Positions 29,864 through 41,035 are shown, counted from the stretch's first letter. The stretch: DNA of 64,000 bases from Acidovorax sp. 107 (GCF_003058055.1 NZ_QBTZ01000001.1:4668001-4732000), one strand, 5' to 3'. A program made the numbers and translations. Notes: a model not told the origin generated them from the sequence alone.

Positions 29864-29907
29864 GCCCTTGTCATCGCTGAATGCGATGGCATTCATCGTG
29901 CAAGGGC
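29864..29907. repeat. 44-base imperfect palindrome between the beta-CASP gene and lysR
   Basis: Outer arms GCCCTTG / CAAGGGC and inner arms TGAATGC / GCATTCA around GATG, with an asymmetric internal loop. It is not followed by a T-run on either strand, so it is not a simple terminator. It is the main feature of the 228-base gap 29807-30034. A structured mRNA element or a regulator site is possible. Confidence 0.45.
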
Positions 29908-30034
29908 GATGAAACCTCAAAAAGTGAGCTGCTCACGCTCCGTTGAAATGCATTTCAGGTGTTTTTGTCCAGAAACCCAATGGATGCGTGCGCTGGCAGC
30001 TCATCTTTTTGATGCATTGCGGTGGGGGTGCACC

Positions 30035-31399
30035 TTATGCGGGCAATGTGCTGTCATGTTCCGGCACGGCGGCCCGCCAGCGCAGTTCGTGCTCAATGCG
30101 CTGGCGCAGCATGTCGGCGGCGCCCATTTCGCCGTGCACCACATACACCTGGTCGGGCGCGTGGCCCATGCTGCGCAGCCAGGCAATGAGCTGGTTGCCG
30201 TCGGCATGGGCCGACGCGGAAGACAGTTTGACCACCTCGGCGCGAACGGCCACGTCCTGGCCGTGGATGCGGATGGTCTTTTCGCCCTCTGCCAGGCGCG
30301 CGCCACGGGTGCCCGGCGCCTGGTGGCCCGTCAGGATGATCATGTTGCGGTGGTCGCCCGCGTGCAGCGCCAGGTGGTGCAGCACACGGCCCCCGGTGGC
30401 CATGCCACTGGCCGACAGGATGACCATGGGACCATGCAGCCGGGCCAGGCCCTTGGATTGCTCGGGCGTCTGGACCATGGTGGCACCATGCTCCAGCGCC
30501 TGCACCTCGCGGCCGCTCAGGCGGTGCTCTTGCATGTGGTGCTGGAACAGCCCGGTCGTGCTGACAGCCATGGGGCTGTCCAGGAAGACCTTGAGCGATG
30601 CGGGCACCACGCCCTGCGCTTTCAGCAAGCCAATCGCATGCAGCACCACCTGCGCTCGGCCCACGGCGAACACCGGCACCACGGCAATACCGCCGCGCGC
30701 TGCCAGGCGCTGCAGCGCGGGGCCCAGCTCTTCGAGCAGGCCCTCGGGCGGGTGCTCGCGGTCGCCGTAGGTGGACTCAATGAGCACCGTGTCGGCCTGG
30801 GGGGGCGCGTCGGGCGGGTTCATGAGCAGGTCATCGGGCCGGCCCAGGTCCCCCGAGAACAGGATGCGCTTGCCGCCTACCTCCAGCAGCACGCTGGCCG
30901 CACCCAGGATGTGGCCAGCCGGCGAAAACGTCACGCGCCAGCCGGGCAAAGGCTCGAAGGCTTTGTGAAAGGGATGGATCTGGAACTGCTTGAGGCAGTG
31001 CAGCGCATCCAGCCGGGTATAGAGGGGCAGGGCGGGGCTGTGGCTGCTGAGCTGGTGGCGGTTGAGGAAGGCCGCGTCTTCTTCTTGCAGATGCCCGCTG
31101 TCAGGCAGCAGGATGGTGCACAGGTCGCGCGTACCGGGCGTGCAGTGGATGGCATGGGTGTAGCCATCGCGTGCCAGCAGTGGCAGGTAGCCGCTGTGGT
31201 CCAGATGGGCATGGGTCAGCACCACGGCGTCGATCTGGTGCGGCGTGACGGGCTGGGGCTGCCAGTTGCGCAGCCGCAGCTGCTTGTAGCCCTGGAACAG
31301 GCCGCAATCGACCAGCAGGCTTTTGCCGTTGTAGCGCACCAGGTATTTGGAGCCGGTGACGGTGCCGGAGCCTCCCAGGAAAGTGATGTTGACGTTCAT
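30035..31399 (-). CDS. beta-CASP metallo-beta-lactamase-fold hydrolase (RNase-like)
   Basis: 454 residues from the ATG at 31399, with GGAG nine bases upstream. The MBL metal-binding motif is [17 protein letters not shown], with further ligands in [14 protein letters not shown] and [10 protein letters not shown]. The beta-CASP cap follows ([34 protein letters not shown]), and a C-terminal [18 protein letters not shown] supplies the last conserved histidine. This is the CPSF73/YsgA-like family of nucleic-acid hydrolases, so an RNA-processing role is likely but unproven. The start lies in a 150-base gap after the dnaJ terminator, so it probably has its own promoter. Confidence 0.9.
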   Translation of the reverse strand: MNVNITFLGGSGTVTGSKYLVRYNGKSLLVDCGLFQGYKQLRLRNWQPQPVTPHQIDAVVLTHAHLDHSGYLPLLARDGYTHAIHCTPGTRDLCTILLPDSGHLQEEDAAFLNRHQLSSHSPALPLYTRLDALHCLKQFQIHPFHKAFEPLPGWRVTFSPAGHILGAASVLLEVGGKRILFSGDLGRPDDLLMNPPDAPPQADTVLIESTYGDREHPPEGLLEELGPALQRLAARGGIAVVPVFAVGRAQVVLHAIGLLKAQGVVPASLKVFLDSPMAVSTTGLFQHHMQEHRLSGREVQALEHGATMVQTPEQSKGLARLHGPMVILSASGMATGGRVLHHLALHAGDHRNMIILTGHQAPGTRGARLAEGEKTIRIHGQDVAVRAEVVKLSSASAHADGNQLIAWLRSMGHAPDQVYVVHGEMGAADMLRQRIEHELRWRAAVPEHDSTLPA

Positions 31400-31494
31400 A
31401 GGTCCAAACTCCCGGGTGATCATCGATAGAACCCATCCTACTTTGCCGATCGCGCTGGTGGACGTTGCCAGGGAGTTTCTTGCCCTGCATCAAG

Positions 31495-31532
31495 AAAAAA
31501 ACCGCCTGGGGCCAAAGGCCCCAGGCGGTTTT
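31495..31532 (-). terminator. Rho-independent terminator after dnaJ
   Basis: Perfect 13-base stem ACCGCCTGGGGCC / GGCCCCAGGCGGT with a 3-base loop, followed on the minus strand by a run of seven Ts. It is 21 bases after the dnaJ stop. Confidence 0.95.
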
Positions 31533-31553
31533 CGGTGGGAGACCGGGGTGCGG

Positions 31554-32699
31554 TCAACTGAAGAAGTTCTTCAACCGGTCCGTCCAGCTCTCGCCGCTGG
31601 GCGAATGGCGTGCTCCGCCTTTCTTGAGGGAGTCCTCCAGCTCGCGCAGCAGCTTGCGCTGGTGCTCGGTGAGCTTGACGGGCGTTTCGACCGCAATGTG
31701 GCAGTACAGGTCGCCGGGGTAGCTGGCGCGCACACCCTTGATGCCCTTGCCGCGCAGGCGGAACTGCTTGCCGGCCTGCGTGCCCTCGGGGATATCGATC
31801 GCGGCCTTGCCCGCCAGCGTGGGCACCTCGATCTCGCCACCCAAAGCGGCCGTGATGAAGCTCACAGGCACCTGGCAGTGCAGGTCGTCGCCATCGCGCT
31901 CGAAGATGTCGTGCTTCTTCAGGCGGATCTCGATGTACAGGTCGCCCGGTGGGCCACCATTGGTGCCTGGCTCGCCGTTGCCGGTGGAGCGGATGCGCAT
32001 GCCATCGTCGATGCCGGCGGGGATCTTCACTTCCAGCGTCTTTTGCTTCTTGAGCTTGCCCTGGCCGTGGCAGGTCGTGCAGGGCTCAGGAATGATCTTG
32101 CCCGTGCCGCGGCAGTGGGGGCAGGTCTGCTGCACGCTGAAGAAGCCCTGGCGCATCTGCACCGTGCCCGCACCCTGGCAGGTGCCGCAGGTCTTGGCGC
32201 TGGTGCCGGGCTTGGCGCCGCTGCCGTGGCAGGTGTCGCAGGTGTCCCACGAGGGGATGCGGATCTGCGCGTCCTTGCCACGTGCGGCTTCTTCCAGCGT
32301 GATCTCCATGGCGTAGCTGAGGTCAGAGCCCCGGTACACCTGACGGCCACCGGCTCCACGCCCGCGTCCGCCTTGCTGGCCGAACATGTCGCCAAAGATG
32401 TCGCCAAACGCCTCGGCAAAGCCGCCAAACCCTTCCGCACCCGCACCGCCGGGCCCGCGCATGTTGGGGTCCACCCCGGCATGGCCGTACTGGTCGTATG
32501 CAGCACGCTTTTGCGGGTCGGAGAGCATCTCGTAGGCCTCCTTGGCCTCCTTGAACTTCTCTTCAGCAGGCTTGGCCGCATCACCCTGGTTGCGGTCAGG
32601 GTGGTGCTTCATCGCCAGCTTGCGATAGGCCTTCTTGATTTCTTCGTCCGAGGCGTTTTTTGGAACGCCCAGGATTTCGTAAAAGTCTCGTTTGGACAT
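31554..32699 (-). CDS. dnaJ: chaperone protein DnaJ (Hsp40)
   Basis: 381 residues with the full class I layout. The J domain includes the HPD motif ([13 protein letters not shown]), followed by a Gly/Phe-rich region ([20 protein letters not shown]). The zinc centre has four CxxCxGxG repeats ([42 protein letters not shown]), and the C-terminal client-binding domains close the protein. It stimulates DnaK ATPase and delivers substrates. It lies 83 bases downstream of dnaK in the heat-shock cluster and ends before a strong terminator. Confidence 0.98.
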   Translation of the reverse strand: MSKRDFYEILGVPKNASDEEIKKAYRKLAMKHHPDRNQGDAAKPAEEKFKEAKEAYEMLSDPQKRAAYDQYGHAGVDPNMRGPGGAGAEGFGGFAEAFGDIFGDMFGQQGGRGRGAGGRQVYRGSDLSYAMEITLEEAARGKDAQIRIPSWDTCDTCHGSGAKPGTSAKTCGTCQGAGTVQMRQGFFSVQQTCPHCRGTGKIIPEPCTTCHGQGKLKKQKTLEVKIPAGIDDGMRIRSTGNGEPGTNGGPPGDLYIEIRLKKHDIFERDGDDLHCQVPVSFITAALGGEIEVPTLAGKAAIDIPEGTQAGKQFRLRGKGIKGVRASYPGDLYCHIAVETPVKLTEHQRKLLRELEDSLKKGGARHSPSGESWTDRLKNFFS

Positions 32700-32782
32700 A
32701 GTGATTCAGAACCCGGTTGGAACAGGAACGCCGCGCAGCCCCTCAGAGCAATGCGCGGCGGCTCGGATCAACGGGGGCTCGT

Positions 32783-34732
<1,950 letters not shown>

Positions 34733-34771
34733 GATTTTTCTCCGAATGCTTGAATGGTTTGGATGGCTAGT

Positions 34772-34800
34772 AACTTGTGGATAACTTGGTTTGGTTCAAG
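34772..34800 (-). promoter_or_regulatory. possible sigma-32 promoter of dnaK overlapping a perfect DnaA box
   Basis: Minus strand: CTTGAA at 34800-34795, 14 bases, then CCACAAGTT (consensus CCCCATnT, partial match) at 34780-34772. The DnaA-box consensus TTATCCACA occupies 34784-34776 and overlaps the -10 half. The -35 is perfect, but the -10 is only fair. Confidence 0.4.
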
Positions 34801-34825
34801 TCTTCCAGGTCGATTTTTTTGAGGC

Positions 34826-35377
34826 TTACTTGGGCGCCGTCACGGTGACCAGAGCTGGGCGCAGCACGCGCTCGGCGATCACGTAGCCCTTTTGCAGCAC
34901 TGCCACCACCGTGTTGGCTTCTTGCTCGGCGGGTACCACGCTGATGGCCTGGTGCTGATGGGGGTCGAACTTGGCACCTGCGGCGGGGTTGATGGCCACT
35001 ACCTTGTTGCGCTCCAGCGCAGACGTCAGCTGACGCAAGGTGGCGTCGGCGCCTTCGCGCAGCTGCTGGGGCGTGGCTTCCTTGATGGCCAGGGCGGCAT
35101 CCAGGCTGTCGGCCACGGGCAGCAGGCTCTCGGCAAAGCTCTCGATGCCGAACTTGCGGGCCTTGGACACTTCCTCTTCAGCCCGACGGCGGGCGTTCTC
35201 AGCCTCGGCCTTAGCACGCAGGAACTGGTCAGCCAAATCGGCACTTTTGGCCTTCAGCTCGGCCAGCTCGCCCTGCAGGCGTGCCAGCTCATCGGAGGCG
35301 TGGGCAGCCATGGCGGCTTCGACTTCTTCGGGGGCGGGGGCGCTTGGGGCGGGGTTGGTTTGGCTGTGGTCTGACAT
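34826..35377 (-). CDS. grpE: nucleotide exchange factor GrpE
   Basis: 183 residues from the ATG at 35377. Extending the frame to 35602 would cross the heat-shock promoter and is rejected. A Pro/Ala-rich N-terminus is followed by a long coiled coil ([40 protein letters not shown]). The C-terminal beta domain contains [20 protein letters not shown] and [17 protein letters not shown], the GrpE signature. It releases ADP from DnaK. First gene of grpE-dnaK-dnaJ; a good sigma-32-like promoter is about 40 bases upstream. No hrcA is seen in the window. Confidence 0.96.
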   Translation of the reverse strand: MSDHSQTNPAPSAPAPEEVEAAMAAHASDELARLQGELAELKAKSADLADQFLRAKAEAENARRRAEEEVSKARKFGIESFAESLLPVADSLDAALAIKEATPQQLREGADATLRQLTSALERNKVVAINPAAGAKFDPHQHQAISVVPAEQEANTVVAVLQKGYVIAERVLRPALVTVTAPK

Positions 35378-35415
35378 GTCAGGATTTGAAGGGGTGAAAA
35401 AAAGGTACGCGCGGC

Positions 35416-35443
35416 AGTTGGGGGCTTGCCGGGCAATATCAAG
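35416..35443 (-). promoter_or_regulatory. heat-shock (sigma-32-like) promoter of grpE
   Basis: Minus strand: CTTGAT at 35443-35438, a 13-base spacer, then CCCCCAACT at 35424-35416. This is close to the CTTGAA-N13-15-CCCCATnT consensus and about 40 bases before the grpE start. The 306-base interval 35378-35683 holds this promoter, the divergent rpsF promoter and no gene. Confidence 0.65.
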
Positions 35444-35589
35444 GTCCGCGCCAGGGATATGCCATTGTGATGGCCCCGACTCGCGCGCCTTGTTGTAACG
35501 CATGTCGGCCCGGCCGTCGTTTTTGCAAGGGCCGGGCCTCTGGTGGCTGGGTAATTTGGCGCGGCCGATGCGGTTGCGGGAGCCTTGAG

Positions 35590-35618
35590 TGTACAAGCGC
35601 AAGCGGCCGGGCTATAAT
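35590..35618 (+). promoter_or_regulatory. promoter of the rpsF operon
   Basis: TGTACA (35590-35595), 17 bases, then a perfect TATAAT (35613-35618), about 65 bases upstream of rpsF. The context CGGGCTATAATCGCAGG closely matches the -10 region upstream of rpsO (52990-53004). Confidence 0.7.
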
Positions 35619-35683
35619 CGCAGGCTTTCCCTTGCCACACCACTTCTAGACGCGGTGGGTGGTCTCACCCAAAAGGAGTCTGC

Positions 35684-36061
35684 ATGCGTCATTACGAAAT
35701 CATTTTGTTGATCCATCCGGATCAAAGCGAACAAGTTCCAGCCATGCTGGAGCGCTACAAGGGCATGATCACCACTGGCGGTGGCAAGGTGCACCGCGTG
35801 GAAGACTGGGGCCGTCGTCAACTGGCGTACCTGATCAACAAGCTGGCCAAGGCCCACTACCTGTGCGTGAACATCGAAGCCGACCAGGCTGTGATGGCTG
35901 AACTGGAGCACGCCTTCAAGTTCAACGACGCTGTGCTGCGCCACCTGACCGTGCAAAAGAAGAAGGCTGAAACCGGCCCATCTTCCATGATGAAGACGGT
36001 CGAGCGCGAAGAAGCCCGCAAGGCCAGCCAAGCTGAATACGCAGCGGCCGGCGAGCGCTGA
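35684..36061 (+). CDS. rpsF: 30S ribosomal protein bS6
   Basis: 125 residues. Starts [20 protein letters not shown] and contains [19 protein letters not shown] and [20 protein letters not shown], the bS6 fold signatures. The tail is basic and Ala/Glu-rich ([18 protein letters not shown]). AAAGGAG precedes the ATG by 6 bases. It binds bS18 on the 30S platform. It heads rpsF-priB-rpsR-rplI, the usual betaproteobacterial order. Confidence 0.98.
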   Translation: MRHYEIILLIHPDQSEQVPAMLERYKGMITTGGGKVHRVEDWGRRQLAYLINKLAKAHYLCVNIEADQAVMAELEHAFKFNDAVLRHLTVQKKKAETGPSSMMKTVEREEARKASQAEYAAAGER

Positions 36062-36076
36062 TCTTCTCTCTTTGGA

Positions 36077-36367
36077 GTGGAGAACCGCGTTGCCCTGACC
36101 GCCTGTATCGCAGAGGCTGAACCCCTGCGCTACACGCCCGCCGGATTGCCTGCTCTCACGCTGCGCCTCGAACACGAGTCCCGGCAAACAGAGGCAGGCC
36201 ACCCCCGCGAAGTCAAGGCTGCCATGAAAGCCATTGCGTTTGGAGCGATGGCCGAGCGACTGGCAAGGCAGAACATCGGAAGTCTCTGGACTTTTCATGG
36301 ATTTCTGGCCAATCCGCGCAATGGCAAGACCGCAGTGCTGCACATCCAGGATATTCAACAAAATTAA
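36077..36367 (+). CDS. priB: primosomal replication protein N (PriB)
   Basis: 96 residues from a GTG start at 36077, 15 bases after rpsF. No obvious separate ribosome-binding site, so re-initiation after rpsF is likely. An OB-fold single-strand DNA-binding protein: [20 protein letters not shown] near the N-terminus is the PriB pattern, and [20 protein letters not shown] forms the last strands. It stabilises PriA at stalled forks to reload DnaB, whose gene lies about 1 kb downstream. Its place between rpsF and rpsR confirms the call. Confidence 0.93.
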   Translation: MENRVALTACIAEAEPLRYTPAGLPALTLRLEHESRQTEAGHPREVKAAMKAIAFGAMAERLARQNIGSLWTFHGFLANPRNGKTAVLHIQDIQQN

Positions 36368-36384
36368 TTTTCAAGGGGTCCGCA

Positions 36385-36666
36385 ATGGCCACGTTCAAGA
36401 AGTTCAACAAAGACAAGCGCCCAAAGCGCAACACCCAGTCCCTGCTGTTCAAGCGCAAGCGCTTCTGCCGCTTCACGGTGACCGGTGTTGAAGAAATCGA
36501 CTACAAGGATGTTGATACGCTGCGCGATTTCATCGCCGAAAACGGCAAGATCATCCCCGCACGCCTGACCGGCACGCGCGCCATCTTCCAGCGTCAGCTG
36601 AACACCGCCATCAAGCGCGCACGCTTCCTGGCCCTGGTGCCTTACAGCGACCAGCACAAGATCTAA
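36385..36666 (+). CDS. rpsR: 30S ribosomal protein bS18
   Basis: 93 residues. [20 protein letters not shown] followed by [19 protein letters not shown] and the basic end [18 protein letters not shown] is the bS18 signature. It forms a pair with bS6 on the small subunit. It sits 17 bases after priB and 12 before rplI, with AAGGGG upstream of its ATG. Confidence 0.98.
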   Translation: MATFKKFNKDKRPKRNTQSLLFKRKRFCRFTVTGVEEIDYKDVDTLRDFIAENGKIIPARLTGTRAIFQRQLNTAIKRARFLALVPYSDQHKI

Positions 36667-36678
36667 GGAGCACAACCC

Positions 36679-37131
36679 ATGCAAATCATCCTGCTCGACA
36701 AGGTTGTGAACCTCGGCAACCTCGGTGAAATCGTCAAGGTCAAAGACGGCTACGCCCGCAACTTCCTGATCCCCGCTGGCCGCGCCCGTCGCGCCACCGA
36801 AGCTGCCAAGGCAGAGTTCGAAGCCAAGCGCGCTGAACTCGAAAAGGCTGCTGCCGCCAAACTGGCAGAAGCCCAAGCCCAAGGCGAAAAGCTGGCCGGT
36901 ACCACCGTCAAGCTGACGCAAAAGGCTGGTGTGGACGGTCGTCTGTTTGGTTCCGTGACCAACCACGACATCGCTGAAGAGCTGAACAAGCAAGGCTACA
37001 AGGTCGCCAAGTCGCAAATCCGCCTGCCCAACGGCCCGATCAAGGTCGTGAGCGAAAGCACCGTGAGCGTTGCTCTGCACACCGACGTGGTGGTGGACGT
37101 GACCGTGTCGGTCTACGGCGAAACTGCCTGA
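36679..37131 (+). CDS. rplI: 50S ribosomal protein bL9
   Basis: 150 residues. [20 protein letters not shown] with the glycine-rich N-terminal domain and [19 protein letters not shown], a long connecting helix, and the C-terminal RNA-binding domain ([19 protein letters not shown]). AAGGAG precedes the ATG. Last gene of the rpsF operon; a hairpin terminator follows 25 bases later. Confidence 0.98.
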   Translation: MQIILLDKVVNLGNLGEIVKVKDGYARNFLIPAGRARRATEAAKAEFEAKRAELEKAAAAKLAEAQAQGEKLAGTTVKLTQKAGVDGRLFGSVTNHDIAEELNKQGYKVAKSQIRLPNGPIKVVSESTVSVALHTDVVVDVTVSVYGETA

Positions 37132-37156
37132 TTGATCGTCCCTCAGGACTTTTCAA

Positions 37157-37180
37157 AAAAGCCGCCTTCGGGCGGCTTTT
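37157..37180 (+). terminator. Rho-independent terminator after rplI
   Basis: Stem AAAAGCCGCC / GGCGGCTTTT with a TTCG tetraloop, followed by more Ts. It ends the rpsF-priB-rpsR-rplI operon and separates it from dnaB. Confidence 0.93.
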
Positions 37181-37231
37181 GTCTTTGTGTGACTGTGATT
37201 TGTACACGGTTGCCCACGGGTTACCCCCGCC

Positions 37232-37240
37232 TTATCCACA
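37232..37240 (+). promoter_or_regulatory. perfect DnaA box upstream of dnaB
   Basis: TTATCCACA, the DnaA consensus nonamer, about 63 bases before the dnaB start in a 122-base intergenic stretch. A single box is not an origin; control of dnaB by DnaA is the simplest functional reading, and chance is the alternative. Confidence 0.45.
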
Positions 37241-37302
37241 GACTTGTGCCATGACGACGCGCCGTGTGGGCGATAGCATGCCGGGTTAGCTCCAAGGATT
37301 CC

Positions 37303-38715
37303 ATGTCTGCCGTGTTCCCCCCCCTTGACGATGGCTTCACACCCGTGCCGGACCGTGAAATTGCCCAGTTGCGTGTGCCGCCGCACTCCATCGAGGCAGA
37401 GTCCAGTGTGCTGGGTGGCTTGCTGCTGGACAACAACGCCTGGGACCGCGTGGGCGACCTGCTGGTAGAGAGTCATTTCTACCGCCATGAACACCAGATG
37501 ATCTACACGGCCATCGGCGCTCTCATCAACGCCAGCAAGCCGGCCGACGTGATCACGGTGTTCGAGCACCTGCAGAACCAGGGCAAGGCCCAGGAGATGG
37601 GCGGGCTGGCCTATCTGAACAACCTGGCGCAGTATGTCCCGAGCGCCAGCAACATCCGGCGCTACGCCGAGATCGTTCGCGAGCGCGCCATCCTGCGCAA
37701 GCTGGTCACCGCCAGTGACGAGATCTCGACCAATGCATTCAACCCCCAAGGCAAGACGGTCGAACGCATCCTGGACGAGGCCGAGGCGAAGATCTTTGCC
37801 ATTGGCGAAGAAGGTTCGCGCACCAAGCAGGGTTTTCAGTCGCTTGACACGCTGGTCATCGACCTGCTCGACCGGGTGCAGGAAATGGCGGATAACCCGG
37901 TGGATGTCACGGGCGTGCCCACCGGTTTCGCCGACCTTGACCGCATGACCTCGGGCCTGCAAGCGGGTGACATGGTGGTGCTGGCAGCGCGTCCCTCGAT
38001 GGGCAAGACTTCGTTTGCGGTCAACATCGCCGAGCATGTGGCGCTCAACGAGGGTCTGCCGGTTGCCATCTTCTCGATGGAAATGGGCGCTGCCCAGTTG
38101 GCTGTGCGTATCGTGGGCTCCATTGGCCGCGTGAACCAGGGCAACCTGCGCACCGGCAAGCTCACCGACGACGAATGGCCGCGCCTGACCGAGGCCATCG
38201 AGAAGCTGCGCACGGTGTCGCTGCACATCGACGAAACCCCGGGCCTCACGCCCAGCGAGCTGCGCGCCAACGCCCGGCGACTGGCGCGCCAGTGCGGCAA
38301 GCTGGGCCTGATCGTGGTGGACTATTTGCAGCTCATGAGCGGCTCAGGTTCGTCGGGCTCGGACAACCGGGCCACGGAGCTGGGCGAAATCTCCCGGGGC
38401 CTCAAGATGCTGGCCAAGGAGCTGCAGTGCCCGGTGATCGCGCTGTCTCAGCTCAACCGCTCGGTGGAGCAGCGCACCGACAAGCGCCCCATGATGTCCG
38501 ACCTGCGCGAGTCGGGCGCCATCGAGCAGGACGCGGACATCATCATGTTCATCTACCGCGACGACTACTACAACAAGGACTCCAAGGAGCCCAACGTGGC
38601 CGAGGTCATCATCGGCAAGCAGCGTAACGGCCCCACCGGTACCGTGAAGCTGTTCTTCCAGAAGAACCAGACGCGCTTCGAGAACCTGGCGATGGGTTCG
38701 GGCGACGATTTCTAA
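37303..38715 (+). CDS. dnaB: replicative DNA helicase DnaB
   Basis: 470 residues from the ATG at 37303 with an AAGGA ribosome-binding site; an earlier in-frame start at 37264 lacks support. The N-terminal domain is LRVPPHSIEAESSVLGGLLL. The RecA-like domain has Walker A in VVLAARPSMGKTSFAVNIAE, Walker B in GLIVVDYLQLMSG, the motif VIALSQLNRSVEQR and the arginine-finger region. It unwinds the replication fork as a hexamer. No intein is present. A copy of the dispersed repeat follows the stop closely and may serve as a 3' hairpin. Confidence 0.98.
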   Translation: MSAVFPPLDDGFTPVPDREIAQLRVPPHSIEAESSVLGGLLLDNNAWDRVGDLLVESHFYRHEHQMIYTAIGALINASKPADVITVFEHLQNQGKAQEMGGLAYLNNLAQYVPSASNIRRYAEIVRERAILRKLVTASDEISTNAFNPQGKTVERILDEAEAKIFAIGEEGSRTKQGFQSLDTLVIDLLDRVQEMADNPVDVTGVPTGFADLDRMTSGLQAGDMVVLAARPSMGKTSFAVNIAEHVALNEGLPVAIFSMEMGAAQLAVRIVGSIGRVNQGNLRTGKLTDDEWPRLTEAIEKLRTVSLHIDETPGLTPSELRANARRLARQCGKLGLIVVDYLQLMSGSGSSGSDNRATELGEISRGLKMLAKELQCPVIALSQLNRSVEQRTDKRPMMSDLRESGAIEQDADIIMFIYRDDYYNKDSKEPNVAEVIIGKQRNGPTGTVKLFFQKNQTRFENLAMGSGDDF

Positions 38716-38719
38716 TAAA

Positions 38720-38760
38720 AATAGCTGCTAGCGCATGATTTATATACGCGAGCAGCTATT
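38720..38760. repeat. dispersed inverted repeat after dnaB
   Basis: Arms AATAGCTGCTAGC and GCGAGCAGCTATT (one mismatch) around an A/T-rich loop, starting 5 bases after the dnaB stop. Same family as 26527-26563. It may act as a terminator or mRNA 3'-end stabiliser. Confidence 0.7.
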
Positions 38761-38836
38761 GAATGCATAGCAAACGAAGGCGGGCGCTATGCAACCCTGC
38801 TTTTGTGGCCCCGGTCGCGCAGCGTGCGTGTTGGCT

Positions 38837-39226
38837 CTATTGCCGCAACACCCACACCAGCAACCCCGTGCATGCCACGGCAAGGACGCCTGCGGCTACC
38901 GTGAGCCGTTGCTGGCGTTGGCGTAGCACTTCCACAGCCCGCACCACCTGGGCATTCTGTTCGGCCAGCGACTGGATCAACACGGCAGACTCTTGCTGCT
39001 CCTGCTCCAACTGCGCCACCCGGTCGCGCAGATGCTGGAGCTGCAAGGCGACCGGCATGGCGGGTTCGCCACCCGTGCCGCCTTCCAGTGCACCCGCGGC
39101 AGCGTCGGCATTTCCTTTTTGGGTGGTGCCCAGCAGCTTCCTGGCTGCCTGCAGGATCTGGGGCGTCGCCTCGATGACGTCGCCCCAGGGCACCAGCTTC
39201 AGTGCTGCAACCCAGCCCGCCGCCAA
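38837..39226 (-). CDS. conserved hypothetical protein with coiled coil and C-terminal membrane anchor
   Basis: 129 residues from a TTG at 39226, one base after the phoH stop; GAGG lies 8 bases before it. The N-terminal third includes VPWGDVIEATPQILQAARKL. The middle is a Gln/Glu-rich coiled coil (LQHLRDRVAQLEQEQQESAV). The C-terminus is a single membrane helix (LTVAAGVLAVACTGLLVWVL). It is probably a tail-anchored inner-membrane protein. I do not recognise a named family. Coupling with phoH suggests co-expression. Confidence 0.7.
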   Translation of the reverse strand: MAAGWVAALKLVPWGDVIEATPQILQAARKLLGTTQKGNADAAAGALEGGTGGEPAMPVALQLQHLRDRVAQLEQEQQESAVLIQSLAEQNAQVVRAVEVLRQRQQRLTVAAGVLAVACTGLLVWVLRQ

Positions 39227-39227
39227 C

Positions 39228-40988
39228 TCAGAGCACCTCGCTCGCGAAATCCGCCAGGCGCGAGCGTTCGCCGCGCGCCAGCGTGATGTGGCCGCTGTGT
39301 GGCCAGCCCTTGAAGCGGTCGACCGCGTAGGTCAGACCCGACGAGCCCTCAGTCAGGTAGGGCGTGTCGATCTGCGCCAGGTTGCCCATGCAAATGATCT
39401 TGGTGCCAGGGCCGGCGCGGGTGATCAGCGTCTTCATCTGCTTGGGCGTCAGGTTCTGGGCCTCGTCGATGATCACGTACTTGTTCAGGAAGGTGCGCCC
39501 GCGCATGAAGTTCATGCTCTTGATCTTGATGCGGCTGCGGATTAGCTCGTTGGTGGCCGCACGGCCCCACTCGCCGGCGTTGCCGCCGTCGCCCTTGGCC
39601 AGGAACTCCAGGTTGTCGTCCAGCGCGCCCATCCAGGGGCCCATCTTTTCTTCTTCGGTGCCGGGCAGGAAGCCGATGTCTTCGCCCACGCTCACGGTGG
39701 CGCGGGTCATGATGATCTCGGTGTAGCGGCGGTCGTCCAATACCTGGGTGAGGCCTGCGGCCAGGGCCAGCAGGGTCTTGCCGGTGCCAGCGGTGCCGGT
39801 CAGCGTCACGAAGTCAATCTCGGGGTCCATGAGCAGGTTCATGGCGTAGTTCTGCTCGCGGTTGCGCGTGGTCACGCCCCACACCGCGTTCTTGGCAGAG
39901 CCGTAGTCCTTGAGCGTCTGCAGGACCGCCGTCTTCTCGCGGATCTCGCTCACCCGTGCAAACAAGCTGGGCTCGCCAGGGGCCTCGAAGTACACGAACT
40001 GGTTGATCATCAGCTGCGGCACGATGGGCCCGCCGATGCGGTAGTAGGTGTGTGCGCCGCTCTGCCAGCTTTCCACATTCTTGCCGCTCTTGGCCCAGAA
40101 GTCGGGGGGCAGGGCGAGCACACCGGCGTACAGCAGGTCGCCGTCCTCCAGTGTCTTGTCGTTCTGATAGTCCTCGGCGTTCAGGCCCAGCGCGCGTGCC
40201 TTGACACGCATGTTGATGTCCTTGGACACGAGCACGACCTCGCGCGGGGCGTGCAGCTTGCGCAGCGCCTCGACCACCCCCAGGATCTGGTTGTCGGCCT
40301 TGCCGGGGGGCAGACTGGTGGGCAGGCTGTAGTCCAGCGGTACCGTCTGGAAAAACAAGTGGCCGCCCGCGGCGCGCTGGCCGGTGGAGTCGAGCTTCAG
40401 GCCATGGGCGATATCGGCACCTTGCACGCCGGCCAGCGCGTCGAGCGTGCGGCTGGTCTGGCGGCCATTGCGGGCGACTTCGGTCATGCCCTTCTTGTGA
40501 CCGTCGAGCTCTTCCAGCACGATCATCGGCAGGAAGATGTCGTGCTCTTCAAAGCGGAACAGGCTGGTCGGGTCGTGCAGCAGCACGTTGGTGTCCAGCA
40601 CAAAGAGCTTGGTCGGGCCTTGGGGTGCCGATTTGCGTGTACGGGGGGTCGTCGTTGTAGCGGGTGCGGCGCCGGCGGCAGCAGCGGTGGTGCCGGTGCT
40701 GCGGGCCTTGCGTGTACCGGTGCTGCGGGCCACGGCGGGGGTTGCCGCGGGTTCGGGAGCGCGTGCGCGGGTCTCGACCTGGACCAGCGAAGCCGTGTCT
40801 GGTGCAGCCGGCGAAGATGCTGCACTGTCCGCCTTGCGTCCTGCGCGGGCCGGGGCTGCAGCGGTGCGCTGAGGGGTGGCAATGGCCTCGTTGGCCGAGG
40901 CAGTGGCTATGCGGGGGCGGGCTGTGACTTCAAAGGCTTCTGGCGCGAGGAGTGCAGCGCGCCGGCTGGGGGCGGGGGGCAGGGGCAT
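39228..40988 (-). CDS. PIN-domain/PhoH-like ATPase
   Basis: 586 residues from the ATG at 40988. Residues 1 to about 120 are low-complexity Ala/Thr/Arg-rich. A PIN nuclease-like domain follows (KLFVLDTNVLLHDPTSLFRF, PMIVLEELDGHKKG), then a PhoH ATPase domain with Walker A in TGTAGTGKTLLALAAGLTQV and Walker B in YVIIDEAQNLTPKQMKTLI. PIN-PhoH (YlaK-like) proteins are thought to be RNA helicase-nucleases. The gene stands after the peroxiredoxin terminator and is followed at one base by the coiled-coil hypothetical. Confidence 0.93.
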   Translation of the reverse strand: MPLPPAPSRRAALLAPEAFEVTARPRIATASANEAIATPQRTAAAPARAGRKADSAASSPAAPDTASLVQVETRARAPEPAATPAVARSTGTRKARSTGTTAAAAGAAPATTTTPRTRKSAPQGPTKLFVLDTNVLLHDPTSLFRFEEHDIFLPMIVLEELDGHKKGMTEVARNGRQTSRTLDALAGVQGADIAHGLKLDSTGQRAAGGHLFFQTVPLDYSLPTSLPPGKADNQILGVVEALRKLHAPREVVLVSKDINMRVKARALGLNAEDYQNDKTLEDGDLLYAGVLALPPDFWAKSGKNVESWQSGAHTYYRIGGPIVPQLMINQFVYFEAPGEPSLFARVSEIREKTAVLQTLKDYGSAKNAVWGVTTRNREQNYAMNLLMDPEIDFVTLTGTAGTGKTLLALAAGLTQVLDDRRYTEIIMTRATVSVGEDIGFLPGTEEEKMGPWMGALDDNLEFLAKGDGGNAGEWGRAATNELIRSRIKIKSMNFMRGRTFLNKYVIIDEAQNLTPKQMKTLITRAGPGTKIICMGNLAQIDTPYLTEGSSGLTYAVDRFKGWPHSGHITLARGERSRLADFASEVL

Positions 40989-41035
40989 GGTGGCAGGGCC
41001 TCGGTCGGTAGATGGAAAACGGGCGGTCAAAAAGC

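Noticed and set aside
37232..37240. DnaA box as part of a replication origin
   Set aside because: Only one box, no AT-rich unwinding region or box cluster, and no dnaA/dnaN neighbourhood.
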